Shown: piece by piece, positions 23,055-32,787 of the stretch
Position numbering within the stretch: position 1 is the stretch's first letter
Layout: the number at the start of each line of letters is the position of its first letter
From: Hennigella sp045598825
GTDB lineage: Bacteria > Bacillota_I > Bacilli_A > Mycoplasmatales > Mycoplasmoidaceae
DNA: 64,000 nt
Assembly: GCA_045598825.1 (NCBI GenBank)
Contig: JAZRUX010000010.1
Span: 1 to 64,000, forward strand
Direction of reading: 5' to 3'
The notes under the pieces: generated by a model
Told to the model about the DNA's origin: nothing
Databases searched by the model: none
What the model saw: the letters and a program-made list of their open reading frames with translations, nothing else
Translations under genes and position numbers: made by a program

Positions 23055-26000
23055 AATTCATCCATGCTAGAGATGCTTCACCTTGTTTCTCAAAGATTAC
23101 AATATTCCTTGCCATCAAAACCAAACAAATATTTAGAAAATTCATCCTCTAATGATTTGTTAGCAACATAAACTGTTCCGTACCATTCTGTCGTGGGTGA
23201 ATGTGTAAAACAAAAAATATTATTCTCTTCAGCTTTAAAACACTCCGGAACAGTTTGATATCCACCAAGATACATTGTTGGTCCCGGATATGTTTTTGTT
23301 GGTGGTGCGATAAGGTCTAAAAATGCTTGTTCTTTTATTTTTGGGGAACCCAAAATTCAAAGATTGTATCCAAATTGGCAGCCGGCAAATGCTTTTTCGC
23401 CAATATATTCAACATATGGAGGAATAATAATATCTTGAAAATATGTGGCTCCAACAGCCGCTTGATTCTCTATCTTTTGTAAACTACCATTAAATAGATC
23501 AATAGCTTCAAGTCTTGAATAATAACTAAGATTTCCCAAAGATTTGGTACCCAGAACAACAACGGAGTCTGGCAATTTGGCATAAAAATATTGAAGATCT
23601 ATTTGTTCTGGCTCTTTTATACGTAAAAGTGTTTTCTTGTCACCACTTAATTCATAGCATGACTCAGGCAAAACCCGCGATTCTGCACAACGAATTCATC
23701 ATATTGGCAAATCACAATTATTTGTTAATAATTCCTCAATATTGTTTGTGTCTTTATAAGATATATTGTCATTTAAATAGAATCAGCCTTTTGTAAAAAT
23801 ATTTTGAAAAATATGTGACTCTATTTCATTTAATCATTCAGGAACGCTTTCATATTCTTCCGCATGAATCTCAACCAAAGACGTACAATTTGCAAATGCT
23901 TTTGGACCAATAATGTCTAAATTTTTGCGGAAACGAGTATATTTTATATTTTTACATCCGTTAAAAGCGTCATCACCAATACATGTAAGTGAATCAGGAA
24001 AATTCAATTCTGCTGTGAAATTATAACAATTATAGAAAGCTCTGGCACCTATTAATTCAAGACGGGGTAAGTAGAGATTAATATTTTTAATAGATGATTG
24101 TCTTATTTCATCATGATTAAAGGCATCTGGCGCTATTGTTTCAACACTAGGGGGAATAATAATCGTCCTGCATCCATCTAATAATTCAAAATTTTTAATA
24201 TCTAATAGTGTTTTTTGATTGGAAGATAATTCAAAAATAGTATCAGGTGCTACCTTTCCTTCATCTCAAACGTACCAGTTCAAAACATTTAGATCTTTTT
24301 TTGTTAATAAGGAACGAACCTCGCTTGGATTAAGTCTTGAAGAAATGTTCACTCTTCCATAAGGTGGTAACCCATTAAAAATACCAGGGATTTCCGCAGA
24401 AATTCAATATGGTAGTATTGTATATGCATGCATATCAATGTATTCAATTTTAGTACACCTTCAAAAAGCATAGTCACCAATATAATCAACGGATGATGGG
24501 ATAGTAATTGATGTAATATTAGAACAATCTTGAAAAGATTTTTCTCCTATTCTTACAACTCCTTCTGGGATTACTATTGGACCCGTAAGAGCATCACATT
24601 TATTAAAAGCATTGTCTCCTATTTGGTGTAGAGAACCATTAAATAAATTCACTTGGGTAATAGAACTACCGGACATAAAACATTTTTCAAATGCATTATC
24701 ACCTATTACAGTAACACCTATCGGTATAGAAATAGTATTATATGGAGTTAAATCTAGACCTTCTTTAATTCCTAATATTTTTGTCCGATCTTCTGAATAG
24801 ATAAAATAATTATCTGGTATGTTCTTATCATTAACATTCCGAACAACCCATGTTGATGGTAATGAATTACATGTACTTAAATGTTGAATTCAAATTGCTT
24901 CTTCAGACGAAACATAGGCCGTTCCAATTGAAAATCATCCTTCAAATGCTTGATTCATTGATTTAACTAATCATTGAGGGTAATATAAGTAAGATGTAAA
25001 GTCTATTTTTTTGAAACTATAACAATTTTTGAATGCTTGTTGTTGGACATGTGAAACAGCACCTTCAAAAATTAATTCTCCACCTAAACCATAGCAGTCT
25101 GCAAATGCACATATTCCAATATAATCAACATTTTTTGGAATTTCTAGATTACCAGTGATCAAACTACATCCAGAAAAAGCAAAATCGTGTATTTTAGTCA
25201 ATGACTGTGGTAATCTTAAATGTTCAAATTGTGTATCGGCAAAAGCATAATCGCCAATTTCAGTCACGCCATTAGGAATATGTAATATACCATGAAAACC
25301 GGCTTGCCTAAAAGCACAATTACCAATTGATGTTAATTTGGAATCTACACCAATCATATCTCCAGAAAACAATAAATAACTATATGAATGGGTGATAGTA
25401 CTCTCATGATTCCTAAAAAAAGCAAAATCTTCTATTCTAGAAACATTATGTGGAATTACCAAGACATTACATTTTTGTATTTCTTCTTGCTTTGATGAAT
25501 CGGTTGAGAAACCATCTAAAATAATTTCATCATTGCTTTTGTGCATCTCAAACAAATCACTAGTTGTTGGTTTACCAACAACTAACACAATATCTTCAAA
25601 ATTGAAAGTTTTAAATGTTTCTTTTTCTCATTTAATGTTGGCTTTGATAGCAATATTAAAATATGTTGGTAATCAAGTTAATAAAGTTTCGTCTTCCTGG
25701 GGTCCAATATTTAAAATTACATTTTTTTGTTGATTGTTTATTTTAGTAGTTATTTTTGTTTGGCCGTTTTCAAATCTAATTTTGTCTGTCTGAACACCTT
25801 TTTCCTCTTGAGATGTAATTTCAAATTCAATTTCTTCAACACCAACAAAGTTTTCTAAATTAAAATTGTATTCTGCAAATAATTTTTGTTCGTCACGAAG
25901 CTTGTACACATATTTTGTCTTATTTAAGCTATCTATAGATATAGAAACATCTTGCCTTGGTTGCAAATTGTTGTTGCAAGCAGTAAGGGACAATACAACA

Positions 26001-26080
26001 GATAGTGGGGCAAAAGAAAGAAATAAGCCTAGGCTTATATTTCTCTTCATTTTTAATCAAAAACTTTTTCTTTTTGCCAT
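23042..26080 (-). CDS. Large BspA-like leucine-rich repeat lipoprotein (1012 aa)
   Basis: The start at 26080 is preferred over the in-frame ATG at 26050: TATAAT ends 9 nt before it, and the extra ten codons include a TGA read as Trp. The lipobox is LTAC (Cys35). A beta-rich N-terminal module (YNFNLENFVGVEEIEFEI) resembles that of the LRR gene at 15154. LRR_5 units run from about residue 165 to near the end (LTSIGNCAF, VTEIGDYAF, VDYIGICAF, VVRIGEKSF), broken by cap-like elements with IDFTSY, GTAYVSS and LPSTWVV. Several blocks joined by caps suggest growth by duplication. It forms an operon with the Big_2 lipoprotein. Confidence 0.85.
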
Positions 26081-26089
26081 GGTTCTTAT

Positions 26090-26095
26090 ATTATA
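26090..26095 (-). promoter_or_regulatory. -10 box (TATAAT), near-leaderless
   Basis: Minus-strand TATAAT ending 9 nt before the ATG at 26080. It supports that start over the downstream ATG at 26050. Confidence 0.5.
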
Positions 26096-26181
26096 TATAT
26101 TTAAAAAAATAATAATTATAAGAAAAAGTGCTTTTATAAAAGCAATATATATGCATCAAAGTTCTTTTTACATCCTTATTG

Positions 26182-27033
26182 CTACTTGACCTTCCTGTTC
26201 TCAACTACGGTATTATAAACTAATGATGCTTGTAAATCATTTGTTCTAGCAACTTGCTTAGTTGCTTGTTTCAAACTTTGTCCTTCTTTTATCAATAAAT
26301 TGACTTGATCAACAATATCTTGTTTAGAAAAGAAACTAGATTTTTCTTGTTTTTGTTTTTGAACAATAACAACAAACTCACCCCTATCAACGATATCATC
26401 TATGATATCGTTATATGTTCCACGATAGATTGTTTCATTTAACTTAGTCAATTCCCGGCAAACCACCAGATATGGATGATTGAAAATATCATCAATGTCT
26501 TTTAATGATTGTTTAATACGATGAACTGATTCAAAGAAAATGATTGGAACGTTAATTGAACATAACTCTTTTAGTTTTTCAATTCGTTGTGATTTGCTAG
26601 CTGGTAGAAAACCATTGAAATAAAAGTTGTTTAGGTTTAAACCAGACACTACTACAGAATGTAGTACTGAACTAGGACCATTTAATATTTCAACAGCAAT
26701 ATTATTTTCATAACACTTGTTCACAAGTGCATAACCTGGGTCAGATAGACAAGGATATCCGGCATCTGAACATAGAATTGTTTTCTTGCTTTTTATTTTA
26801 TTTAGAGCTAATTCAACCTTATCATTTTCATTAAACTTTTGATAACTAATTAATTCTTTTCCATGAATATTTAGCTTTGCTAAAAGTTTTGAAGTTACTC
26901 TTGTGTCTTCACATAAAATACACTCACATGCTTTAAGAGCATTTATTGCTCTTAGTGTTATTTCTTCTAAATTTCCTATTGGTGTAGCCAATATTTGTAG
27001 TTTATTTTTTGCTTGTGGTACTTTAACTATCAT
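26182..27033 (-). CDS. rsmI: 16S rRNA (cytidine-1402-2'-O)-methyltransferase RsmI
   Basis: Uses S-adenosylmethionine to methylate the 2'-O of C1402 in the decoding centre of 16S rRNA. The family fingerprint is plain: LATPIGNLEEITLRAI at the N-terminus, CEDTRVTSKLL, and SDAGYPCLSDPGYALV for the SAM pocket. At 283 aa it has the usual length. It is monocistronic, with TAATAT ending 8 nt before the ATG, so probably leaderless. It is divergent from ybaB-recR. Confidence 0.95.
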   Translation of the reverse strand: MIVKVPQAKNKLQILATPIGNLEEITLRAINALKACECILCEDTRVTSKLLAKLNIHGKELISYQKFNENDKVELALNKIKSKKTILCSDAGYPCLSDPGYALVNKCYENNIAVEILNGPSSVLHSVVVSGLNLNNFYFNGFLPASKSQRIEKLKELCSINVPIIFFESVHRIKQSLKDIDDIFNHPYLVVCRELTKLNETIYRGTYNDIIDDIVDRGEFVVIVQKQKQEKSSFFSKQDIVDQVNLLIKEGQSLKQATKQVARTNDLQASLVYNTVVENRKVK

Positions 27034-27082
27034 AAGTGTTAATATTATTTTATAATATTAAAAGCATTTAGAGGTAATAACT

Positions 27083-27388
27083 ATGAACATGAATCAAATA
27101 ATGGCTCAGGCACAAAAAATGCAAAGAGAAATGCAAAAGAAATTAGATGAACTATATAAACAAGATTTTACTTATGATTACAAAAATGGTTCAGTAATGG
27201 TTACCATTTATGGTAATGGTGTAATTAAATCTATTGAAATCAATAAGGCACTTATTGATCCAGAAGATCCAATTACTTTACAAGAAATGGTAGCAGAAGC
27301 TATTAACTCTGCCTCTGAACAAGTTAAAGCTAAAGCCGAGGAAATTCAACAATCAATGATGCCTTCAGGCATGGGTGGATTATTTTAA
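27083..27388 (+). CDS. ybaB: YbaB/EbfC family nucleoid-associated protein
   Basis: A small DNA-binding protein of 101 aa, normally a dimer. It starts MNMNQIMAQAQKMQREMQKK and contains VTIYGNGVIKSIEIN, both typical of the family, with a methionine/glycine-rich tail. Its stop overlaps the recR start by one base (TAATG), the classic ybaB-recR arrangement. A TATAAT at 27051 and a GAGGT ribosome site precede it. The role in DNA repair or nucleoid structure is known from relatives. Confidence 0.93.
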   Translation: MNMNQIMAQAQKMQREMQKKLDELYKQDFTYDYKNGSVMVTIYGNGVIKSIEINKALIDPEDPITLQEMVAEAINSASEQVKAKAEEIQQSMMPSGMGGLF

Positions 27389-27993
27389 TGAGACCTAAAG
27401 AGTTTGAATTTTTGGTGGATGCTATTAAATCTCTACCTTCGGTAGGATCTAAGGCTGCTGAGAGAATTGCTTATCATTTAATTCATCAAGACCAACAATA
27501 TATTGATGAATTTATAAAAAGAATCACTAATGCTAAAAATAGCATTAAGTTTTGTAAGCAATGTGGTAACTTTGCTCTAGATGATTTATGTACTATCTGT
27601 TCTAATCCGGAACGAGATAATTCAAAACTTTGCATTGTAAATACAATTGATGAATTAAATAAGATTGAATCTACTGGTTCATTTAATGGAATCTATTTTG
27701 TTTTAAATGATGAAATAAACGTTAAGGCTAAAAAGAAGATTGATCCAGAAATTATTAAAAAATTAATGAACTATTGTGCTAATAAAGATTTCAAAGAAAT
27801 CATTATTGCTACAAACTTAACCATTAATGGTGAAGCAACTAATATCTATCTAAATAAATTATTAAAAGATATATTACCTGCATGTATAACATATAAACTA
27901 GCTATTGGTCTTCCGGTTAACTCAGCTCTAGACTATGCTGATGAAAATACTTTAAAGTATGCAATAAAAAATAAAACTAGGATTAAATCCTAG
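27388..27993 (+). CDS. recR: Recombination mediator protein RecR
   Basis: Acts with RecO to load RecA at single-strand gaps. It shows the helix-hairpin-helix start (LPSVGSKAAERIAYHL), the zinc finger CKQCGNFALDDLCTIC and a Toprim domain with CIVNTIDELNKIE. At 201 aa it has normal length. Translationally coupled to ybaB. The gene end lies inside a terminator hairpin. Confidence 0.95.
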   Translation: MRPKEFEFLVDAIKSLPSVGSKAAERIAYHLIHQDQQYIDEFIKRITNAKNSIKFCKQCGNFALDDLCTICSNPERDNSKLCIVNTIDELNKIESTGSFNGIYFVLNDEINVKAKKKIDPEIIKKLMNYCANKDFKEIIIATNLTINGEATNIYLNKLLKDILPACITYKLAIGLPVNSALDYADENTLKYAIKNKTRIKS

Positions 27994-27999
27994 TTTTTT
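27973..27999. terminator. Bidirectional terminator after recR
   Basis: Eleven-base arms AAAACTAGGAT and ATCCTAGTTTT around TAA, followed by T. The recR stop codon is within the stem. It also serves the convergent membrane protein gene ending at 28001. Confidence 0.85.
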
Positions 28000-28000
28000 A

Positions 28001-28537
28001 TTATTTGCCTATTTTCTTCTTGTTAATATTAGTTATTACTATTCCTAAGACGGCTCCAGCAATGCATGTAAATCCACCAATGCCACCTAGTACTCCTGTA
28101 AGGATATAAATCATTTCAATGGCTTCTGGTATCATCTCACCAGCATCTAGCATTGCTATGGCAAACACTACATTGTAAATGGTTTCTAACAATAAACAAA
28201 GAATTCCGCCTGGAGTTAAGTCCATAGCAACAATAGTGCAAACCAGTGTAACTACTGGATTAACTTTTGGTTTAGCTTTAAAGCTATAAATCGATGCTAA
28301 TAATATAAATATAACTCAAGGAATACAAATTAACAAAAGTATGATTGCTGGTACTAGCGCACCTATGAATATAGGTAAAGCTTTTGCGGGGTCATTTGTT
28401 TGAACAGCTACTATTGGCAATACTATATCTAATATAGTAATAAGCAAACTAAAACCTACAACAATTGAACCCCATCGTTCTGCGTGTTTGTTAAAGTTTT
28501 GAAACTTTTGCAAACCATTAATTGATCTCTTTTCCAT
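28001..28537 (-). CDS. Four-segment membrane protein of unknown function (178 aa)
   Basis: A short basic N-terminus precedes four long hydrophobic stretches: GSIVVGFSLLITILDIVL, IFIGALVPAIILLLICI, GGILCLLLETIYNVVFAI and LTGVLGGIGGFTCIAGAV. It ends in a basic NKKKIGK tail. No family recognised and no catalytic motif. GAGG Shine-Dalgarno and a TATAAT at 28558-28563 precede it, so it is a separate unit next to the SRP RNA gene. The fourth segment is glycine-rich, which suggests close helix packing. Confidence 0.75.
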
Positions 28538-28652
28538 TATTTCCTCTTTTCCTAATCATTATATAAATATAAAGGTTTTGCCTCTATATATTAAGTATAT
28601 ATATGGTAAATTTTGCATAAGTTGATCCTTACATATAGTAATGTAAGAAAAT

Positions 28653-28733
28653 AAAAAAGCACCATACACGTGCTTTAACTTAGTGCTGCTGTATTTCTAC
28701 CCTAACACGGTTCGTACCACACGTTATGATGCT
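28653..28733 (-). ncRNA. ffs: Signal recognition particle RNA (small bacterial 4.5S type)
   Basis: RNA scaffold for Ffh in co-translational targeting of membrane proteins. On the minus strand the conserved core is present: GTTAGG, a 3-bp helix capped by a GAAA tetraloop, then AGCAGCAC. The 5' AGCATCATAACGTG pairs with the 3' CACGTGTATGGTGCT to make one long hairpin, and a T run follows. TATAAT at 28739-28744 puts the start near 28733, giving about 76-80 nt. Ends are estimated to within a few bases. Confidence 0.85.
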
Positions 28734-28746
28734 TAACCATTATACA

Positions 28747-30657
28747 TTATACGATATGATATTTGGTTTTTTTATGATGTTTATAATGATTAATCTTGTT
28801 ATTTAATTTTACTATCTCTTTATTTATCTCAACTATTTGCGATCGATCATATTTATTGTTTGCAATATCGTGTTTCAGCTGAGCAAGAATGATTTCATCA
28901 TAGCAAGCATTAATATGTTCAACTAATGAAATGCATTTTGTTTTGTTACTATTCATTGAAATTGAATATTCAGAGTTGGCTTGCATTTCAGCAATCATGT
29001 CCTTAATAAATTTAAAAGCAACTTCGCCTATCTTCTTATCTTTATATAGCACATCAGTTAATTTATTTTCTTGATTAATTAAATCTATTGGTGCAAATGT
29101 ATGTATTGCAAGTGTCTTAATGAAATACATATAATCTTGTAATTCACTAATTTTGATCTTGTCTGGTGTTTTACATTCAAATTCACTGTAGCTGTCTTCG
29201 GCTAAACTTGGATCAACTAATAATAAAGATATAAGGCGTCTATACGCATTAATCATATTATTCACTATTGGAGGATAAACTGGTCTTGTTGTTTTTGGTT
29301 TTGTTGCCACTGCATCAAATCCAGATTCACCTCTAATAACGTCATAAGTGCGTTTTAAATCGCTTGGAGTTAGTTTGGTAATAGAAGATATCAGGTTGAT
29401 GTAAGAATCGAAGTGTGTGGGGTTATTTTCAGTTTTAACTACTTTAAGCACATCTTTAACTTTGCTATCTAAATTTAAGTTTGTTAAGCTTTTTAATGTG
29501 TGTGTGATATAGTATGTAACAAATCTTGGGTTGTCCGCTGAATTTAAAATTTCTAGAACTTTATCTTTACCTTCCTTAATAAGGATCTCGTTTGCATCTT
29601 TATGTTTTGTTGTATTATTTACAACAATCATATTTTTATGAAGTGGTAATAGTTGTAATCCATTCTTTAGAGTTGAAGCTTTGCCAGCATCATCATTATC
29701 AAATCATAAAATAATATTTTCTAAACTACGCGTATTAAAAATCATATTTTTGTGATTTTGTGTGAATGCTGTTCCCATCAAAGCCACAGCACCATATTGA
29801 TTTTCATTCATTCCCGATTCATATAACGACATTAAATCAATATTGCCCTCTAACACTATAAGTGTTTTTGGTTTGTCTAACATTACTCGGTCAAAATTGT
29901 AAAGCGTATTTGACTTGCTAAACAAATTTGTTTCGCGTGATGTGAGATATTTGAGTTCATTATCTTTGTTGATATCACGAGCAATAAATGCAACAATAAA
30001 ACCATTTCTATCTTTGATAGGAAATGTAATACGATTATGGAAGTAATCAGAAATCTCTGATGACTTCTCATTAATATTAATTAATGAAGCTTTTAATAAA
30101 TCATCTTCATTCCAAACTTGCTTATGTGGAATTGACGAATCAGTAAGAATATCATAGATTATTCTTTTCTCGCTGCCTTTACCAGCAAATCCAATTTCAA
30201 ACTTTCTGATGGTATCATCAGATAGTTTACGATCATATAAATATTGTAAGTATTTTTTATTATCTTCATTGTATAGAAGTGTTCTAAATAAATCATTCGC
30301 GTCTGCGTTGAGATCAAATAATCTCATATTTGCGGGCGAGTAGCTTCTGTTTTGTTTCGATAAATAGTTGTTAATATCAGTTTCAGAGTAGCCAGACATT
30401 TTTGCCACTTCTCTAATTGCTTCACCATAACTGATCTTTTTAAACTTTTGAACAAAGTTTATAACGTTGCCACTAGCTCCACAAGAAAAACATCGAAAGA
30501 TTTTTTTCTTTGGACTAACTGACATGCTTGGGTTTTGATCGGGATGAAAAGGACATAGGCCAAAAAAGTTGGCACCTGATTTGTGTAATGACACAAAACG
30601 ACCAACAATATCTACGATATCAGCCTTTTCTAATAATTCATCGACAAAACTACTCAT
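28747..30657 (-). CDS. dnaG: DNA primase DnaG
   Basis: Makes RNA primers at the replication fork. The N-terminal zinc finger has Cys35, His38, Cys56 and Cys59. The catalytic Toprim core follows, with VLEGNIDLMSLYESG and WFDNDDAGK, where the Trp is encoded by TGA. The C-terminal DnaB-interacting region is divergent, with a basic end. 636 aa. The start is the second ATG of the open frame: a GAGGAA Shine-Dalgarno lies 6 nt upstream and would be disrupted by the earlier GTG at 30669. Overlaps the glyS end by 8 nt. The primase-after-synthetase order resembles the macromolecular-synthesis region of many mollicutes, but rpoD is not in this window. Confidence 0.95.
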
Positions 30658-32047
30658 TAGATTCCTCACATATATATTTACCTAAAAATTTTAAAATTTC
30701 GGAAATTTTTATTCTGTCTTGTTTCATTGTGTCACGATTTCTAATTGTTACACAATTGTCTTTTAAAGAACCAAAGTCGTATGTAATACAGAAATATGTA
30801 CCTATTGCATCTTGACGCCGGTATCGTTTTCCAATTGATCCAGTAGTATCATATACTGCTGGAATATGATGAGAAATAAGAGTATCAAACACTTTCTTAG
30901 CATTGTCATTAAGTTTGTTACTTAATGGTAATACTGCTACCTTATAAGGGCACAAGCTATAAGGTAAACTTAATACTTCTCTGCTTTCACCATCTTTAAT
31001 CAGTTCTACCTTATATGCATCACAAATAATAGCATAGAACAATCGTTCTACACCAACTGAAGGTTCAATAACATGTGGAATAAATCTTTCATTTGTTTCA
31101 GGATCTAAATAACCTAATGTTGAACCAGATAGTTTTTGATGGTTTGATAAATCAAAATCTGTTCTGTTAGCAAGACCTCATAGTTCTGCTCAACCATGGG
31201 GAAAGTTATATTGAAAATCAATGGTTCTTGCTGAATAGTGACTTAGGTCTTCTTTTACATGTTCAGAAATTTTGATATTTTCTTTTTTAAGTTTTAAAAC
31301 ATTAAATAAAAAACCTTCAATGTCTTTAATATATTGTTCAAATTTGGCTGGAGCATCTTTTGGATAATTGAAGAATTCAATTTCCATTTGTTCAAATTCT
31401 CTTGTTCTAAAAATAAAGTTTCCTGGAGTAATTTCATTTCTAAAGGCCTTGCCTATTTGGCCAACACCAAAAGGAACCTTTAATCTTAAAGCACGTTGAA
31501 TATTTGCAAAGTTAATGAAGATACCTTGTGCTGTTTCAGGGCGTAGATATAATTCATTGGTTTTGTCTTCAACAACAGATTGACTTGTTTTAAACATCAA
31601 ATTAAAACTTCGAATGTCAGTTCAATCAAATTTACCACAATTAGGACAAACAATTTTTTTGTCTTTAATTATTTTTAATAATTCAACTTTATCTGTGTTT
31701 TCATTTATTTTTAAATCAGGATATTTTTCTTCAATAAGTTTATCAGCCCTAAATCTTTGATGACATGATTTACAGTCAATCAATGGGTCAGAAAAATTAG
31801 CTAAGTGTCCTGACGCTTTTCAAACTGATGGATTTAAGATAATAGATGAATCTAAACCAACCATATTTGGTTGAGATGTAATAAAGTAATTTCATCATAA
31901 ATTTTTGATGTTATTTTTTAAGGCAACACCTAATGGTCCATAGTCTCATGCATTAGCTAATCCACCATAGATTTCGCTACTAGCAAAAACAAATCCATAA
32001 TTTTTTAAATAATTTACTATTGTTGTTTGATCAAATTTTGTGCTCAT
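30650..32047 (-). CDS. glyS: Glycine-tRNA ligase (single-chain, dimeric type)
   Basis: Charges tRNA-Gly. Class II motifs are present: YGGLANAWDYGPLG near the N-terminus, RPETAQGIF, FRNEITPGNFIFRTREFEQ (motif 2) and a C-terminal anticodon-binding domain. Two zinc-type pairs are visible (CKSCH and CPNCG). 465 aa. This is the single-chain form of archaea, eukaryotes and mollicutes, often also named glyQS. TATAAT at 32056-32061 ends 8 nt before the ATG, which makes the mRNA leaderless. Co-transcribed with dnaG. Confidence 0.95.
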
Positions 32048-32055
32048 ATTATTTA

Positions 32056-32061
32056 ATTATA
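32056..32061 (-). promoter_or_regulatory. -10 box (TATAAT) for glyS-dnaG, leaderless layout
   Basis: Minus-strand TATAAT ending 8 nt before the glyS ATG. It shows that the leaderless layout is not confined to lipoprotein genes. Confidence 0.55.
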
Positions 32062-32097
32062 AAAAATATAACAATTATTAAACATTTATATAAAAAA

Positions 32098-32124
32098 GAA
32101 AAAGAGGGTAAATCCCTCTTTTCT
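32098..32124 (-). terminator. Terminator after the 191-aa membrane protein gene
   Basis: Arms AAAGAGGG and CCCTCTTT around TAAAT, extended by flanking A/T pairs. On the minus strand it is followed by a T-rich run. It lies just past the stop at 32133 and before the glyS promoter. Confidence 0.8.
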
Positions 32125-32132
32125 TTAAGTGG

Positions 32133-32708
32133 CTATAACGTTACAATTCCTGTTTTTTCGTCTCTTGCAGGTTTAGGTTCTTCAGGGGCCTCTAATTCAG
32201 AAATTGGCGATGATGGTTTATCAGGTGAATTAGGTTCCTCCTTGATTGGTTTGCCAAAAGCAGCAATAGCGTCTTTTTCAGCAAATGACTTAAATGAGAA
32301 TCTATTTCTAATTCAAAGGTATAGACCAATTATAGCAATAGTAACTAAAATCACAGTGTGTGTTGTTGGATAAACTCATTCTGGTCCAAATTTAGCTGGG
32401 TCATATATTTCTTCTTTATTAAGTGCCGCAATAATTGCAATAACAACAAAGAAAGCAATGTGAATAAGTGTTACAAGAATTACTAATCATGCTTTATTTT
32501 GAAAATCAGGTCTTCCACAAATAATCATTAATACAGAAAAAGTAATTAATGTTAATGCTAATAGAATATCGGTAACCAATCCGAATGCCATTGAAGAAAG
32601 GTTTCCAAGCATGAAAGAAGTTCAGGTTCCAGCTATGCACAACAATGCAAGAATTCATATTACAAGTTGAGTGCTTTTAAAGAATGAATATGGAATATTT
32701 TTTTTCAT
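32133..32708 (-). CDS. Four-segment membrane protein with Pro/Glu-rich tail (191 aa)
   Basis: This gene is hidden unless TGA is read as Trp (five in-frame cases). Hydrophobic segments are LVIWILALLCIAGTW, FGLVTDILLALTLITFSVL, WLVILVTLIHIAFFVVIAII and TVILVTIAIIGLYLWI. A probably cytoplasmic tail of about 55 residues is rich in Pro and Glu (PNSPDKPSSPISELEAPEEP). No family recognised. A TATAAT and AAGGA lie upstream and a strong terminator downstream, so it is a single-gene unit between ftsH and glyS. Confidence 0.8.
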
Positions 32709-32744
32709 ATTTTTTATTTATCCTTAAAAATAATTATAGTTTAA

Positions 32745-32775
32745 AATAAAAAATAACTATATTTACATAGTTATT
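32745..32775 (-). terminator. Terminator after ftsH
   Basis: Nine-base arms AATAACTAT and ATAGTTATT around a 6-nt loop, followed on the minus strand by T-rich sequence, directly after the ftsH stop at 32788. Confidence 0.75.
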
Positions 32776-32787
32776 CTTTTACATACT

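Noticed and set aside
30657..30669. Longer dnaG start (GTG at 30669)
   Set aside because: That codon is part of the GAGGAA Shine-Dalgarno of the ATG at 30657.
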